A stretch of DNA of 64,000 nucleotides, taken from positions 62,001 to 126,000 of the forward strand of contig NZ_PTXL01000006.1 of assembly GCF_004343775.1 (NCBI RefSeq). Direction: 5' to 3'. Positions 26,561 to 34,584 of the stretch are shown piece after piece. This DNA comes from Burkholderia sp. SRS-46. GTDB lineage: Bacteria; Pseudomonadota; Gammaproteobacteria; Burkholderiales; Burkholderiaceae. The notes below the pieces were generated by a model that saw only the letters and a list, made by a program, of their open reading frames with translations, was not told the origin of the DNA and did no database searches. Each line of letters begins with the position of its first letter. Position 1 is the first letter of the stretch. Both the position numbers and the translations under genes were made by a program.

Positions 26561-27559
26561 TCAGAAGCTGATCGTCGCGGTGATCGTGTCGCTGTAGTTG
26601 CCCGGCGCGGGCGTGACCTGCGCCGGCACGCGCCCGTAGACAGTGATGGACTGCGCGAGGCCGCTGCCGGTGCCGGTCGCCATCGACGTGCCGCTGGTGC
26701 CGTCGCCCCATGGCTGCGTGAAGCCGGCATCCCGATAGAGCTGGTAGGCGACCGAGCCCCCGCCGCCGCTGCGCTGCATCGTGCGCGCGGCGACGTTGGT
26801 GCTGCCGCCACCGTTCAGCGCGATCTGGAACGCATCGCCGTTCGTGCACTGTGCGCTGATCGAGCCGCTTGCCGATAGCGCCGAATTGAGCAGACCCGTC
26901 GCGGGAAACGCAACATTGGTCGCATTGATCACGCAGTTGTTGATGACGGTCGCGTTGGTGGCATACGCGAACGTGCCCGCCGACGCCTGCGACGTGCACG
27001 GCACCAGCTGAATGCCGAGCAGCGCGAAGTTGTAGCTGTACGACGCCTGGTTCCCGGCGAAGGTCTGCGAGTAGAGCGTGCTGCCGTTGTTGACGCTCGG
27101 CACCGTGGGCTGGTTCGGCGCGATGCGGCCGTAGACGGTCAGGGTCGCGTTCGCGGTCGTGCCGAGCCCCGGCTTCGCCACCGTGACCGACATCGGCGTC
27201 GTGCCGCTCGCGACCGCGCCCCAGGTCTGCGTATAGCCATTGTCCTGGTACAGGTCGTACTGCATCTGGTTGGTCCCGTTCGTCATCGCGCGCGGGCTCG
27301 CGACGCCGAGATTCAGGCAGACGAGCGCGGTCGTGTTCAGGCTCAGCGTATCCCACGTGCACGTCACGCCCACCGTGCTGGTGGTCGTGTACGCGAGTTG
27401 CGAGATCGGGCTGACCGAGCCGAAGCTCGTCGTCTGCGCGCTCACCGTGCAGCTGTCCGCGTGTGCCGGCAGCCATGGCGCGAACAGCAGCGCGACCAGC
27501 AGCCAGCACGACACCCGACGCAGAGTCCGGCACGCCCCTACGACCCGCAGCTCCGTCAT
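26561..27559 (-). CDS. Two-domain spore-coat-U protein, probable pilus tip adhesin (CsuE-like)
   Basis: A 332-residue exported protein. A signal peptide ends near PAHA before DSCTVSAQTTSFGSVSP. Two spore coat protein U (SCPU) domains follow, roughly 36-185 and 190-332. Each has paired Cys, the LYQDNGYTQTWG or LYRDAGFTQPWG motif, and a VYGR strand; the protein ends GNYSDTITATISF. Two-domain SCPU proteins cap archaic chaperone-usher pili, as CsuE does in Acinetobacter. The ATG at 27559 follows GGGGA. It is divergent from the pilin-chaperone-usher operon, whereas in Csu-type loci the tip gene usually comes last on the same strand. Role is inferred from domain count and neighbours. Confidence 0.85.
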   Translation of the reverse strand: MTELRVVGACRTLRRVSCWLLVALLFAPWLPAHADSCTVSAQTTSFGSVSPISQLAYTTTSTVGVTCTWDTLSLNTTALVCLNLGVASPRAMTNGTNQMQYDLYQDNGYTQTWGAVASGTTPMSVTVAKPGLGTTANATLTVYGRIAPNQPTVPSVNNGSTLYSQTFAGNQASYSYNFALLGIQLVPCTSQASAGTFAYATNATVINNCVINATNVAFPATGLLNSALSASGSISAQCTNGDAFQIALNGGGSTNVAARTMQRSGGGGSVAYQLYRDAGFTQPWGDGTSGTSMATGTGSGLAQSITVYGRVPAQVTPAPGNYSDTITATISF

Positions 27560-27597
27560 GGTTTTCCCCAAAGAAACGCGTCCGTCCCGGCAGCGCG

Positions 27598-27640
27598 TTG
27601 ATCCAGATCAAGCCGCCCAGGCACGCAATATTCAGACAAT
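27598..27640 (+). promoter_or_regulatory. FNR/ANR box and -10 element, probable pilus operon promoter
   Basis: TTGATCCAGATCAA (27598-27611) is an exact match to the FNR/ANR consensus TTGAT-N4-ATCAA. On the + strand GACAAT (27635-27640) is placed as a -10. The predicted transcript start near 27646-27647 puts the box centre at about -42, the class II activation position. The 5' leader to the pilin gene would be about 148 bases. Relative to the divergent tip gene, the box centre is only about 45 bases from the start codon. Confidence 0.6.
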
Positions 27641-27794
27641 GCGAACCACTCGGCATTTCTACCATTGCACGCAACCAAATGCGTAGAGTAGTCTAGTCAG
27701 ACGAATGTGCGGTTCCGTCAACACGGCGGCGCATTACGCGGTTCGGGCACCGCGGGCCGGGGCGACACTCCCTGAACGGCTGGAGACCATCACA

Positions 27795-28328
27795 ATGAAC
27801 GCCATCACGCGTCACGGGCTGTCCACCGCCATCGCGGCGGCCATCGCATTCACCCCGGCCTGGCACTCCGCCACCGCCGCCGTCTATTCCAACGGCACCG
27901 CCACCGCGCAGTTCAACGTCACGCTGACCATCCAGGCGAACTGCTCGGTCAGCGCGAACCCGCTCGCGTTCGGCACCTCCGGCGTGCTGTCCAGCGCGAT
28001 CAACCAGCAGACCACGTTGTCGATCACCTGCAGCAACACGACGCCCTACAACGTCGGGCTCGACTCGGGCGGCGTCTCCGGCTCGACGGTCTCCGCGCGG
28101 CTGATGGCCGGCACGACCACCGGCAACACCGGCACGACGGTCGGCTTCCAGCTCTACCAGGACGCCGGCCATACGACGATCTGGGGGAACACGCAGGGCA
28201 CCGACACCGTCGGCGGCACCGGCAACGGCTCCGCGCAGACGATCAACGTGTACGGCCAGGTGCAGACGCAGGCCACCCCGAAACCGGACACCTATCAGTC
28301 CACCGTCACCGCGACCGTCTTCTTCTGA
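27795..28328 (+). CDS. Spore-coat-U pilin, probable major subunit (CsuA/B-like)
   Basis: A 177-residue exported subunit. The signal peptide (MNAITRHGLSTAIAAAIAFT...) ends near ATA before AVYSNGTAT. A single SCPU domain follows, with a Cys pair (QANCSVSAN and SITCSNTT), FQLYQDAGHTTIWG and NVYGQVQTQ, ending TYQSTVTATVFF. It is Thr/Gly/Asn-rich, as fibre-forming pilins are. The ATG at 27795 is preceded by TGGAGACC. It heads an operon with the chaperone (6-base gap) and usher. One-domain SCPU subunits polymerise by donor-strand exchange; calling it the major subunit is inference from position and from the lack of other pilin genes. Confidence 0.85.
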   Translation: MNAITRHGLSTAIAAAIAFTPAWHSATAAVYSNGTATAQFNVTLTIQANCSVSANPLAFGTSGVLSSAINQQTTLSITCSNTTPYNVGLDSGGVSGSTVSARLMAGTTTGNTGTTVGFQLYQDAGHTTIWGNTQGTDTVGGTGNGSAQTINVYGQVQTQATPKPDTYQSTVTATVFF

Positions 28329-28334
28329 CGCGCC

Positions 28335-29045
28335 GTGGCGATCCGCCCCCGTTTCGTCGCCGCGCTATGCGCCGCGTCGGCCGCGACCGCGCCGGCGGCG
28401 ACGCTGCAGATTGCACCGGTGACGCTCGAGCTGCCGCCGTCGGTCATGGCGGCAGGCGTCACGCTGAGCAATTCGGGCGTGCAGCCGATCTACGGCCAGG
28501 TGCGGACGTTCCGCTGGACGCAGGAGAACGGCGACGACGTGCTGACGCCGACCGATTCGCTCGCCGCGTCGCCGCCGCTGCTGCAGATCGGCGCGAACGC
28601 CGACCAGCTGATCCGCCTCGTGCGCACCGGGCGCGCGACGCCGGCCGCGGAGGAAAGCTATCGCGTGCTGATCGACGAGTTGCCCGCGCCCGGCACGCCG
28701 GCGCAGAACGGCATCACGATCCGCGTGCGCTACTCGGTACCGGTGTTCGTCGAGCCCGCCGCACCGCCCGCCCCGCCGCAGCTCGACTGGCGCGTCGAAG
28801 CCGATCCGCGGGGCCTGCGGCTGGCGGTCGCGAATCTCGGCGGCCGGCGCGCGCAGCTCTCCGCGGTGCAGCTCGTCGACGCGCACGGCAATGCGCACGA
28901 GGTCGCGCGCGGGCTGCTCGGCTACGCGCTGGCCGGCAGCGTGCGGCGCTGGCCGCTCAAGCTCGACGCGGGCCCGTCGCCGTTCGTGAAAGTCCGCGCG
29001 ACGGTGAACACGCAACCCGTCGAGGCCCGGCTGACGCCGCGCTGA
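28335..29045 (+). CDS. Periplasmic pilus-assembly chaperone (archaic PapD/CsuC-like)
   Basis: A 236-residue chaperone starting at GTG 28335, six bases after the pilin stop. A short signal peptide (RFVAALCAASAATAPAA) precedes the mature LQIAPVTLELPPSVMAAGVT, where the N-terminal Ig domain begins. YRVLIDELPAP and ITIRVRYSVPVFVEP form the strands that complete pilin subunits; the archaic group lacks the C-terminal disulfide of PapD. It holds SCPU subunits in the periplasm and delivers them to the usher. Context on both sides supports the call. Confidence 0.9.
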   Translation: MAIRPRFVAALCAASAATAPAATLQIAPVTLELPPSVMAAGVTLSNSGVQPIYGQVRTFRWTQENGDDVLTPTDSLAASPPLLQIGANADQLIRLVRTGRATPAAEESYRVLIDELPAPGTPAQNGITIRVRYSVPVFVEPAAPPAPPQLDWRVEADPRGLRLAVANLGGRRAQLSAVQLVDAHGNAHEVARGLLGYALAGSVRRWPLKLDAGPSPFVKVRATVNTQPVEARLTPR

Positions 29046-29072
29046 ACCCGGCGCCGGCCCCCTCCCGCCCCG

Positions 29073-31445
29073 TTGCGCGTGCCGACGCTGCGACATGCCC
29101 ACCGAACGACGCCTGCCAGGCGGCCCACGTGGCTCGCCGCCACCGCGACCGCCGCCGCCGTCATACTCGCGCTGGCGCTGCGTGCGGGCACCGTGGGCGC
29201 GCAGCCGGCGCCCCAGCCGCCTTCCGCCGCGCCGGAGCCCGGCGCGCTGTACCTCGACGTGTCGATCAACGGCGAGCCGACGCACCGGATCGCACGCTTC
29301 CGGCAGGCCGACGGTCACCTGTTCGCGGCATCGGCCGACCTGAACGACCTCGGCATCGCGACCGGCGAGCGCGCGAGCGCGCTGTCGAACACGTCGGTCG
29401 CGCTCGACACGCTGCCGGGCCTGCGCTACGACTACGATCCCGGCCGCCAGACGCTCGACCTGCGCGTGCCCGACGCGCTGCGCATTCCGCACACGTTCGA
29501 CGCGCGCGGGCTCGAAGCCACGCCGCCGGCAACGTCCAGCCGGGGCATCGTGCTGAACTACGACGCGTACGCGCAGACCACCGCGCATTCGCCGCTCGCG
29601 GTCTGGACCGAGGCGCGCTACTTCGACCCGGCCGGCGTGTTCAGCAACACCGGCATCGGCTACTTCCGCCGCGACGGGCAGCGCTACATGCGCTACGACA
29701 CGTCGTGGACGGTGTCCGACCCGCGCACGCTCACGACGACCCAGTTCGGCGACACCATCTCGTCGTCGCTGTCGTGGAGCCGCTCGTTGCGCGTCGGCGG
29801 CGTGCAGTGGCGCAGCAACTTCGGCCTGCGCCCCGATCTCGTGACCTTCCCGGTGCCGGCGCTGTCGGGCAGCGCGGTCGTGCCGTCGGCGGTCGACCTG
29901 TACGTGAACAACGTGCGCCAGTTCAGCGGCAACGTGCCGGGCGGCCCGTTCGTGATCAACAGCGTGCCGGGCATCACCGGCGCCGGCAACGCGACGGTGA
30001 TCACGCGCGACGCGCTCGGCCGCACGATCGCCACGTCGATCCCGCTCTACGTCGACACGCGCCTGCTCGCGCCCGGCCTCGCCAGCTACTCCGTGGAAGC
30101 GGGCTTCCTGCGCCGCGCCTATGGCCAGAGCGCGTTCGACTATGCGCGCACGCCGGCCGCGAGCGGCTCGCTGCGCTACGGCGTCGGCGAGCGGCTGACG
30201 GCCGAGGCGCACGCCGAGGCGACCAGCGGCGTCTACAACGCCGGCGCGGGCGCGCTCGCGCGCATCGGCGACGGGGGCGTCGCGAACGCGTCGCTGGCCG
30301 TCAGCGCCGGGCGCTTCTCCGGCGCGCAGGCAGGCCTCGGCTACCAGTACGTGACGCCGCGCTTCTCGGTCGACGCGCAGACGCTGCGCGCGTTCGGCGG
30401 CTACGGCGACCTCGGCTCGCGAGAAGGCACGCCGGTCGCGACCATCAGCGACCGCGTGACGGTGTCGTTCCCGTTCCTGCGCGCGCAGACGCTGTCGTTC
30501 AGCTATCTCGGCCTCAAGTACCCGGGCGCGCCCGCGTCGCGGATCGGTTCGGCGACGTGGTCGGTCAACTTCGGGATGCGGGCGTCGATGACCGTCAGCG
30601 CGTTCCAGGATTTCCGGCAACACGACGCGCGCGGCTTCTTCGTCAGCCTGAGCATCGGCCTCGGCGACAACACGTCGGTCGCATCGAACGTCGGCCGGCA
30701 GAACGGCGAGTCGACCCGCGCGGTCAGCGCGTCGCGCGCGCCCGACTACGACGGCGGCTTCGGCTGGAACGTGCAGGCCGGCGAGAACGGCCCGCTGCGC
30801 TACAGCCAGGGGCAGCTGCAATACCTGGGCCGCGCGGGCCAGGTCACGCTGCTCGGGCAGACGTTCGGCGGGCAGCGCAACGCGTCGGTCGACGTGACCG
30901 GCGCGCTCGTGCTGATGAACGGCCAGTTGCTGACGGCGCGCCGCATCGACGACGGCTTCGCGCTCGTGTCGACCGATGCCGGGCGCGTGCCGGTGCTGCA
31001 CCAGAACCGGCCGATCGGCGAGACCGACCGCGCGGGCTACCTGCTGGTGCCCGACCTGAGCGCGTACCAGCACAATCGCGTCGCGATCGACGCCACGACG
31101 CTGCCGGCCGACGCGCACCTCGTGGACACGACGCTCGACGTCGTGCCGCAGGCCCGCTCGGGCGTGCTCGCGCGTTTCCCGGTCACGCGCTACCGCGCGG
31201 CGTCGATCGCGCTGCGCACACCGGACGGCGCGCCGCTGCCGCCCGGCCTCGACGTCGTGCACGTCGAAAGCGGGCAGCGCACGATCGTCGGCTACGACGG
31301 CCTCACGTTCGTCGACGGCCTCGGCGCCGACAATCATCTGGAGATTTCGGGCGGCGGACGCCGTTGCGGCGTCGAATTCGCGTACCGTCGCCCGGACGAC
31401 GGCACGCTGCCGCGCATCGGCCCGCTGACCTGCGCGCTGCGCTGA
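29073..31445 (+). CDS. Outer-membrane fimbrial usher (archaic FimD/CsuD-like)
   Basis: About 790 residues, shorter than FimD. It starts at TTG 29073 or, equally plausibly, GTG 29079; neither has a clear ribosome site. An N-terminal signal region precedes LYLDVSINGEPTHRIARF, the usher N-domain. The beta-barrel follows (TSWTVSDPRTLTTTQFGDTI, GLRPDLVTFPVPALSGSA). The plug is in VDLYVNNVRQFSGNVPGGPF, and the C-terminal domains end with a Cys pair (GGRRCGVEF and GPLTCALR). It translocates and assembles the SCPU subunits. It is the last gene of the operon, about 30 bases before a promoter for argH. Confidence 0.93.
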   Translation: MRVPTLRHAHRTTPARRPTWLAATATAAAVILALALRAGTVGAQPAPQPPSAAPEPGALYLDVSINGEPTHRIARFRQADGHLFAASADLNDLGIATGERASALSNTSVALDTLPGLRYDYDPGRQTLDLRVPDALRIPHTFDARGLEATPPATSSRGIVLNYDAYAQTTAHSPLAVWTEARYFDPAGVFSNTGIGYFRRDGQRYMRYDTSWTVSDPRTLTTTQFGDTISSSLSWSRSLRVGGVQWRSNFGLRPDLVTFPVPALSGSAVVPSAVDLYVNNVRQFSGNVPGGPFVINSVPGITGAGNATVITRDALGRTIATSIPLYVDTRLLAPGLASYSVEAGFLRRAYGQSAFDYARTPAASGSLRYGVGERLTAEAHAEATSGVYNAGAGALARIGDGGVANASLAVSAGRFSGAQAGLGYQYVTPRFSVDAQTLRAFGGYGDLGSREGTPVATISDRVTVSFPFLRAQTLSFSYLGLKYPGAPASRIGSATWSVNFGMRASMTVSAFQDFRQHDARGFFVSLSIGLGDNTSVASNVGRQNGESTRAVSASRAPDYDGGFGWNVQAGENGPLRYSQGQLQYLGRAGQVTLLGQTFGGQRNASVDVTGALVLMNGQLLTARRIDDGFALVSTDAGRVPVLHQNRPIGETDRAGYLLVPDLSAYQHNRVAIDATTLPADAHLVDTTLDVVPQARSGVLARFPVTRYRAASIALRTPDGAPLPPGLDVVHVESGQRTIVGYDGLTFVDGLGADNHLEISGGGRRCGVEFAYRRPDDGTLPRIGPLTCALR

Positions 31446-31475
31446 CGCCCGGCCCGGTCGCGCGGCGGCGAATGC

Positions 31476-31481
31476 TAAAAT
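31476..31481 (+). promoter_or_regulatory. Candidate -10 element of argH
   Basis: GCTAAAATCTC gives TAAAAT about 52 bases upstream of the argH ATG. The -35 region is GC-rich and does not match well. Confidence 0.35.
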
Positions 31482-31532
31482 CTCCCGATTCCCTCGCGGC
31501 GCACGCCGCCCAACCCCCTTCGAAGAATCGCC

Positions 31533-32942
31533 ATGACGTCCCAACTGCACAAAAAGGGCGAGGCCTGGTCGGCCCGCTTCTCGGAACCGATGTCGGAGCT
31601 GGTCAAGCGCTACACGTCGTCGGTGTTTTTCGACAAGCGCCTCGCGCTCGTCGACATCGCCGGCTCGCTCGCGCACGCGAAGATGCTCGCGGCGCAGAAG
31701 ATCATCAGCGCGGACGACCTCGCGGCGATCGAACGCGGGATGGCGCAGATCCAGGGCGAAATCGAGCGCGGCGAATTCGAATGGCAGCTCGACCTCGAGG
31801 ACGTCCACCTGAACATCGAGGCGCGCCTGACCGCGCTGATCGGCGATGCCGGCAAGCGCCTGCACACCGGCCGCTCGCGCAACGACCAGGTCGCGACCGA
31901 CATCCGCCTGTGGCTGCGCGGCGAGATCGACCGCATCGGCGGCCTGCTGAACGACCTGCGCGGCGCGCTGGTCGACCTCGCGGAACAGAACGCCGACACG
32001 ATCATGCCGGGCTTCACGCACCTGCAGGTCGCGCAGCCGGTCACGTTCGGCCACCACCTGCTCGCGTACGTCGAGATGTTCTCGCGCGATGCCGAGCGCA
32101 TGCGCGACTGCCGCACCCGCGTGAACCGCCTGCCGCTCGGCGCGGCCGCGCTCGCGGGCACCAGCTACCCGATCGATCGACACGCCGTGGCGAAGACCCT
32201 CGGCTTCGACGGCATCTGCGCGAACTCGCTCGACGCGGTGTCGGATCGCGACTTCGCGATCGAATTCACGGCCGCGGCCGCGCTCGTGATGACGCACGTG
32301 TCGCGCTTCTCGGAAGAGCTCGTGCTGTGGATGAGCCCGCGCGTCGGCTTCATCGACATCGCAGACCGCTTCTGCACGGGCAGCTCGATCATGCCGCAGA
32401 AGAAGAACCCGGACGTGCCGGAACTCGCGCGCGGCAAGACCGGCCGCGTGAACGGCCACCTGATGGCGCTCCTCACGCTGATGAAGGGCCAGCCGCTCGC
32501 GTACAACAAGGACAACCAGGAAGACAAGGAGCCGCTGTTCGACACGGTCGACACCGTCGCCGACACGCTGCGGATCTTCGCCGAGATGGTCGCGGGCATC
32601 ACCGTGAAGCCGGACGCGATGCGCGCGGCGGCGCTGCAGGGCTTCTCGACCGCGACCGACCTTGCCGACTACCTCGTGAAGCGCGGCCTGCCGTTCCGCG
32701 ACGCGCACGAGGCGGTCGCGCACGCGGTGCGGATCTGCGACGATCGCGGCATCGATCTCGCGGACCTGACGCTCGACGAGATGAAGCAGGAACTGCCGAA
32801 CGTCGCGCACCTGATCGGCGACGACGTGTTCGGCTACCTGACGCTCGAAGGCTCGGTCGCGAGCCGCAACCACCCGGGCGGCACCGCGCCGGACCAGGTG
32901 CGCGCCGCCGTGCAGGCCGCACGCGCCGCGCTCGGCAAGTAA
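31533..32942 (+). CDS. argH: Argininosuccinate lyase
   Basis: A 469-residue fumarase/aspartase-superfamily enzyme splitting argininosuccinate into arginine and fumarate, the last step of arginine synthesis. Signature [20 protein letters not shown] carries the mobile catalytic loop. [35 protein letters not shown] and AGTSYPIDR are the other conserved blocks. Length is normal for the family and the C-terminus is intact. It is monocistronic with its own promoter and terminator. Confidence 0.97.
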   Translation: MTSQLHKKGEAWSARFSEPMSELVKRYTSSVFFDKRLALVDIAGSLAHAKMLAAQKIISADDLAAIERGMAQIQGEIERGEFEWQLDLEDVHLNIEARLTALIGDAGKRLHTGRSRNDQVATDIRLWLRGEIDRIGGLLNDLRGALVDLAEQNADTIMPGFTHLQVAQPVTFGHHLLAYVEMFSRDAERMRDCRTRVNRLPLGAAALAGTSYPIDRHAVAKTLGFDGICANSLDAVSDRDFAIEFTAAAALVMTHVSRFSEELVLWMSPRVGFIDIADRFCTGSSIMPQKKNPDVPELARGKTGRVNGHLMALLTLMKGQPLAYNKDNQEDKEPLFDTVDTVADTLRIFAEMVAGITVKPDAMRAAALQGFSTATDLADYLVKRGLPFRDAHEAVAHAVRICDDRGIDLADLTLDEMKQELPNVAHLIGDDVFGYLTLEGSVASRNHPGGTAPDQVRAAVQAARAALGK

Positions 32943-32956
32943 GCCGGCCGCTTCGG

Positions 32957-32984
32957 ACGGACGCCCGCGCGGCGTCCGTTTTTC
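32957..32984 (+). terminator. Intrinsic terminator after argH
   Basis: ACGGACGCC (32957-32965) and GGCGTCCGT (32971-32979) form a perfect 9-pair stem with a CGCGC loop, followed by a run of five T. Confidence 0.88.
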
Positions 32985-33051
32985 GCTTGCGCGGCCCTGC
33001 ACGCGACGTGCGCCGCGCCCTGTCTCGCCCCCGACCTCCCGGACTCTCCCG

Positions 33052-33732
33052 ATGACGTTTTCCGCTGCGATCTTCGACATGGACGGCCTGCTCATCGATT
33101 CCGAGCGGACCATCATGAACACGTGGATCGACGTCGCGCACGCGCATGGCGTCGCGCTGTCGGTCGCCGACTACCTGCAGATCGTCGGCCGCTCGTTCGC
33201 GGAAGGCCAGACGATCCTCGCGACGCTGATCGGCGACGCCGACACGTTCGCCGCGGTGCGCGTGCGCGTGCGCGAACGGCTCGCCGCGCCCGAGCCCCAT
33301 CCGAAGTTTCCGCTGAAGCCCGGCGCGCACGCGCTGCTCACCGCGCTCGCGCAGGCCGGCATTCCGTGCGCGGTCGCGTCGTCGTCCGCGCGCGACGTGA
33401 TCCGCACGCGGCTCGACGCGGTCGGCGCGCTGCCGTTCTTCCACGCGATCGCGGGCGGCGACGAAGTCGCGCGCGGCAAGCCCGACCCGGCCGTCTACCG
33501 GCTCGCGGCCGAACGGCTCGGCGTGCCGGCCGATGCGTGCGTCGCGTTCGAGGACAGCGACTTCGGCGCGCAGGCCGCGGCCGGCGCGGGGGCGTCGGTC
33601 GTCACCGTGCCCGACCTGAAGGCGCCCACGCCCGAGATCGTCACGCTGAGCCTGCACGTGCTCGCGTCGCTCGACGACGCGCTCGCGCTCATGCCGGCAT
33701 GGTTCGGCGTGCCCGACGCGCCGCGCCGTTGA
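33052..33732 (+). CDS. HAD-superfamily phosphatase (beta-phosphoglucomutase-like)
   Basis: A 226-residue haloacid dehalogenase-fold hydrolase. Motif I is AIFDMDGLLIDSE (DxD nucleophile and acid), motif II is AVASSSARD and motif III/IV is RGKPDPAVYRLA with FEDSDFGAQAAAGAG. The alpha-helical cap between motifs I and II marks subclass I, as in sugar-phosphate phosphatases and phosphoglucomutases. The DGLLIDSE form resembles YniC (2-deoxyglucose-6-phosphatase). The substrate is unknown. It is single, between two strong terminators. Confidence 0.9.
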   Translation: MTFSAAIFDMDGLLIDSERTIMNTWIDVAHAHGVALSVADYLQIVGRSFAEGQTILATLIGDADTFAAVRVRVRERLAAPEPHPKFPLKPGAHALLTALAQAGIPCAVASSSARDVIRTRLDAVGALPFFHAIAGGDEVARGKPDPAVYRLAAERLGVPADACVAFEDSDFGAQAAAGAGASVVTVPDLKAPTPEIVTLSLHVLASLDDALALMPAWFGVPDAPRR

Positions 33733-33755
33733 GCCGGCGGCGCATCCCCACATGC

Positions 33756-33784
33756 AAACGGGCACCTCGCGGTGCCCGTTTTTC
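33756..33784. terminator. Bidirectional terminator between HAD gene and LprI-like gene
   Basis: AAACGGGCACC (33756-33766) and GGTGCCCGTTT (33771-33781) form a perfect 11-pair stem with a TCGC loop. T-rich flank follows on the + strand and an A-rich side gives T on the minus strand, so it can serve both convergent transcripts. Confidence 0.85.
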
Positions 33785-33799
33785 ATTGCCGTCGCGGCA

Positions 33800-34582
33800 T
33801 CAGCGGTTGCCGGCCGTCTCCGACAGGCGCTTCATCGTCGCGATGCGCGCGCCGATCAGGTCGATCCGCCCGTCCTCGCCGACGAGCGGCGCCGTCGCGT
33901 CGCGGTAGGCGCTCCACGCGCGCTGCGCATGCACGAGCGTCGCGGCCGAGTGCGCGGGCATCTTGCGCCGCAGCTTCTGGTAGTAGCGATTCAGGTCGAA
34001 CAGCGCGTGCTCGCACGCGGCGTCCTGCTCGCACGGCCGAATGCGGCGCACGGGGTCGCGCGCGTCGTTCTTCGACGCATTCGCCGGGGCGCCCGGCGCC
34101 GCGCCCGATGCGCCCGACGCGCCGCTGTCGGCCGCCTTCGGCGCCGCATAGCGATCGGCCGCCGCCCGCAGCGCAAGCGCGCGCTCGCGCACCGGCTGCA
34201 GCTGCATGTCGGCGCTCGCCATCGTGTACATCGTGCCGCGCGTCGTGTCGTAGACGGCCTTCAGCAGATGCGCCTCGTCCTTGCGCCACATGAGCCAGCG
34301 CCGCTGGCTCTCCTGCCAGCCGCGCTTCGCGTCGTCCCGCGCGTCGTCCAGCAGGCGCTGGTACGCGGCGTCCATCACCGCCTGCCACTGCTGCTGCGCG
34401 TCGCCCATGCACTGGGTCTGCCCGGCCGTCGACGAACGGTCGCGCCGCGCGAGACACTGCCGCATCGCGACGTCGACCGGGTCGGCCGCTGCCACTTCCG
34501 CGTGCGCCGCGCCCGCCCAGGCCGCCCAGGCGACGAGCACGGCCGCGGCCGCGCGCATCGTCCCGAATCGAGTCTGCTTCAT
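33800..34582 (-). CDS. LprI-like (DUF1311) periplasmic protein, probably two-domain
   Basis: A 260-residue exported protein. The signal peptide ends near AGAAHA. The first domain has paired Cys and the DUF1311/LprI pattern: QCLARRDRSSTAGQTQCMGD, then WQAVMDAAYQRLLDD and RRWLMWRKDEA. After an Ala/Gly-rich linker with Ser-Gly repeats, a second helical block has CEQDAACEHALFDLNRYYQK and RAWSAYRDATAPL, which looks like a degenerate second copy. LprI of mycobacteria inhibits lysozyme; whether this one does is unknown. It begins two bases after the decarboxylase stop, so the two are translationally linked, an odd partnership. Confidence 0.8.
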   Translation of the reverse strand: MKQTRFGTMRAAAAVLVAWAAWAGAAHAEVAAADPVDVAMRQCLARRDRSSTAGQTQCMGDAQQQWQAVMDAAYQRLLDDARDDAKRGWQESQRRWLMWRKDEAHLLKAVYDTTRGTMYTMASADMQLQPVRERALALRAAADRYAAPKAADSGASGASGAAPGAPANASKNDARDPVRRIRPCEQDAACEHALFDLNRYYQKLRRKMPAHSAATLVHAQRAWSAYRDATAPLVGEDGRIDLIGARIATMKRLSETAGNR

Positions 34583-34584
34583 CG

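Noticed and set aside
27559..27611. FNR box as a class II activator site of the divergent tip gene
   Set aside because: Class II spacing would place the transcript start about four bases before the ATG, removing the ribosome site. Activation of the + strand operon fits better, though repression of the tip gene remains possible.
28365..33122. Very long open frames on both strands (up to about 1580 codons) across the usher and argH region
   Set aside because: Their translations are Arg/Ala/Asp-rich low-complexity shadows of real genes, as expected in GC-rich DNA; they match no family and run across several genes.
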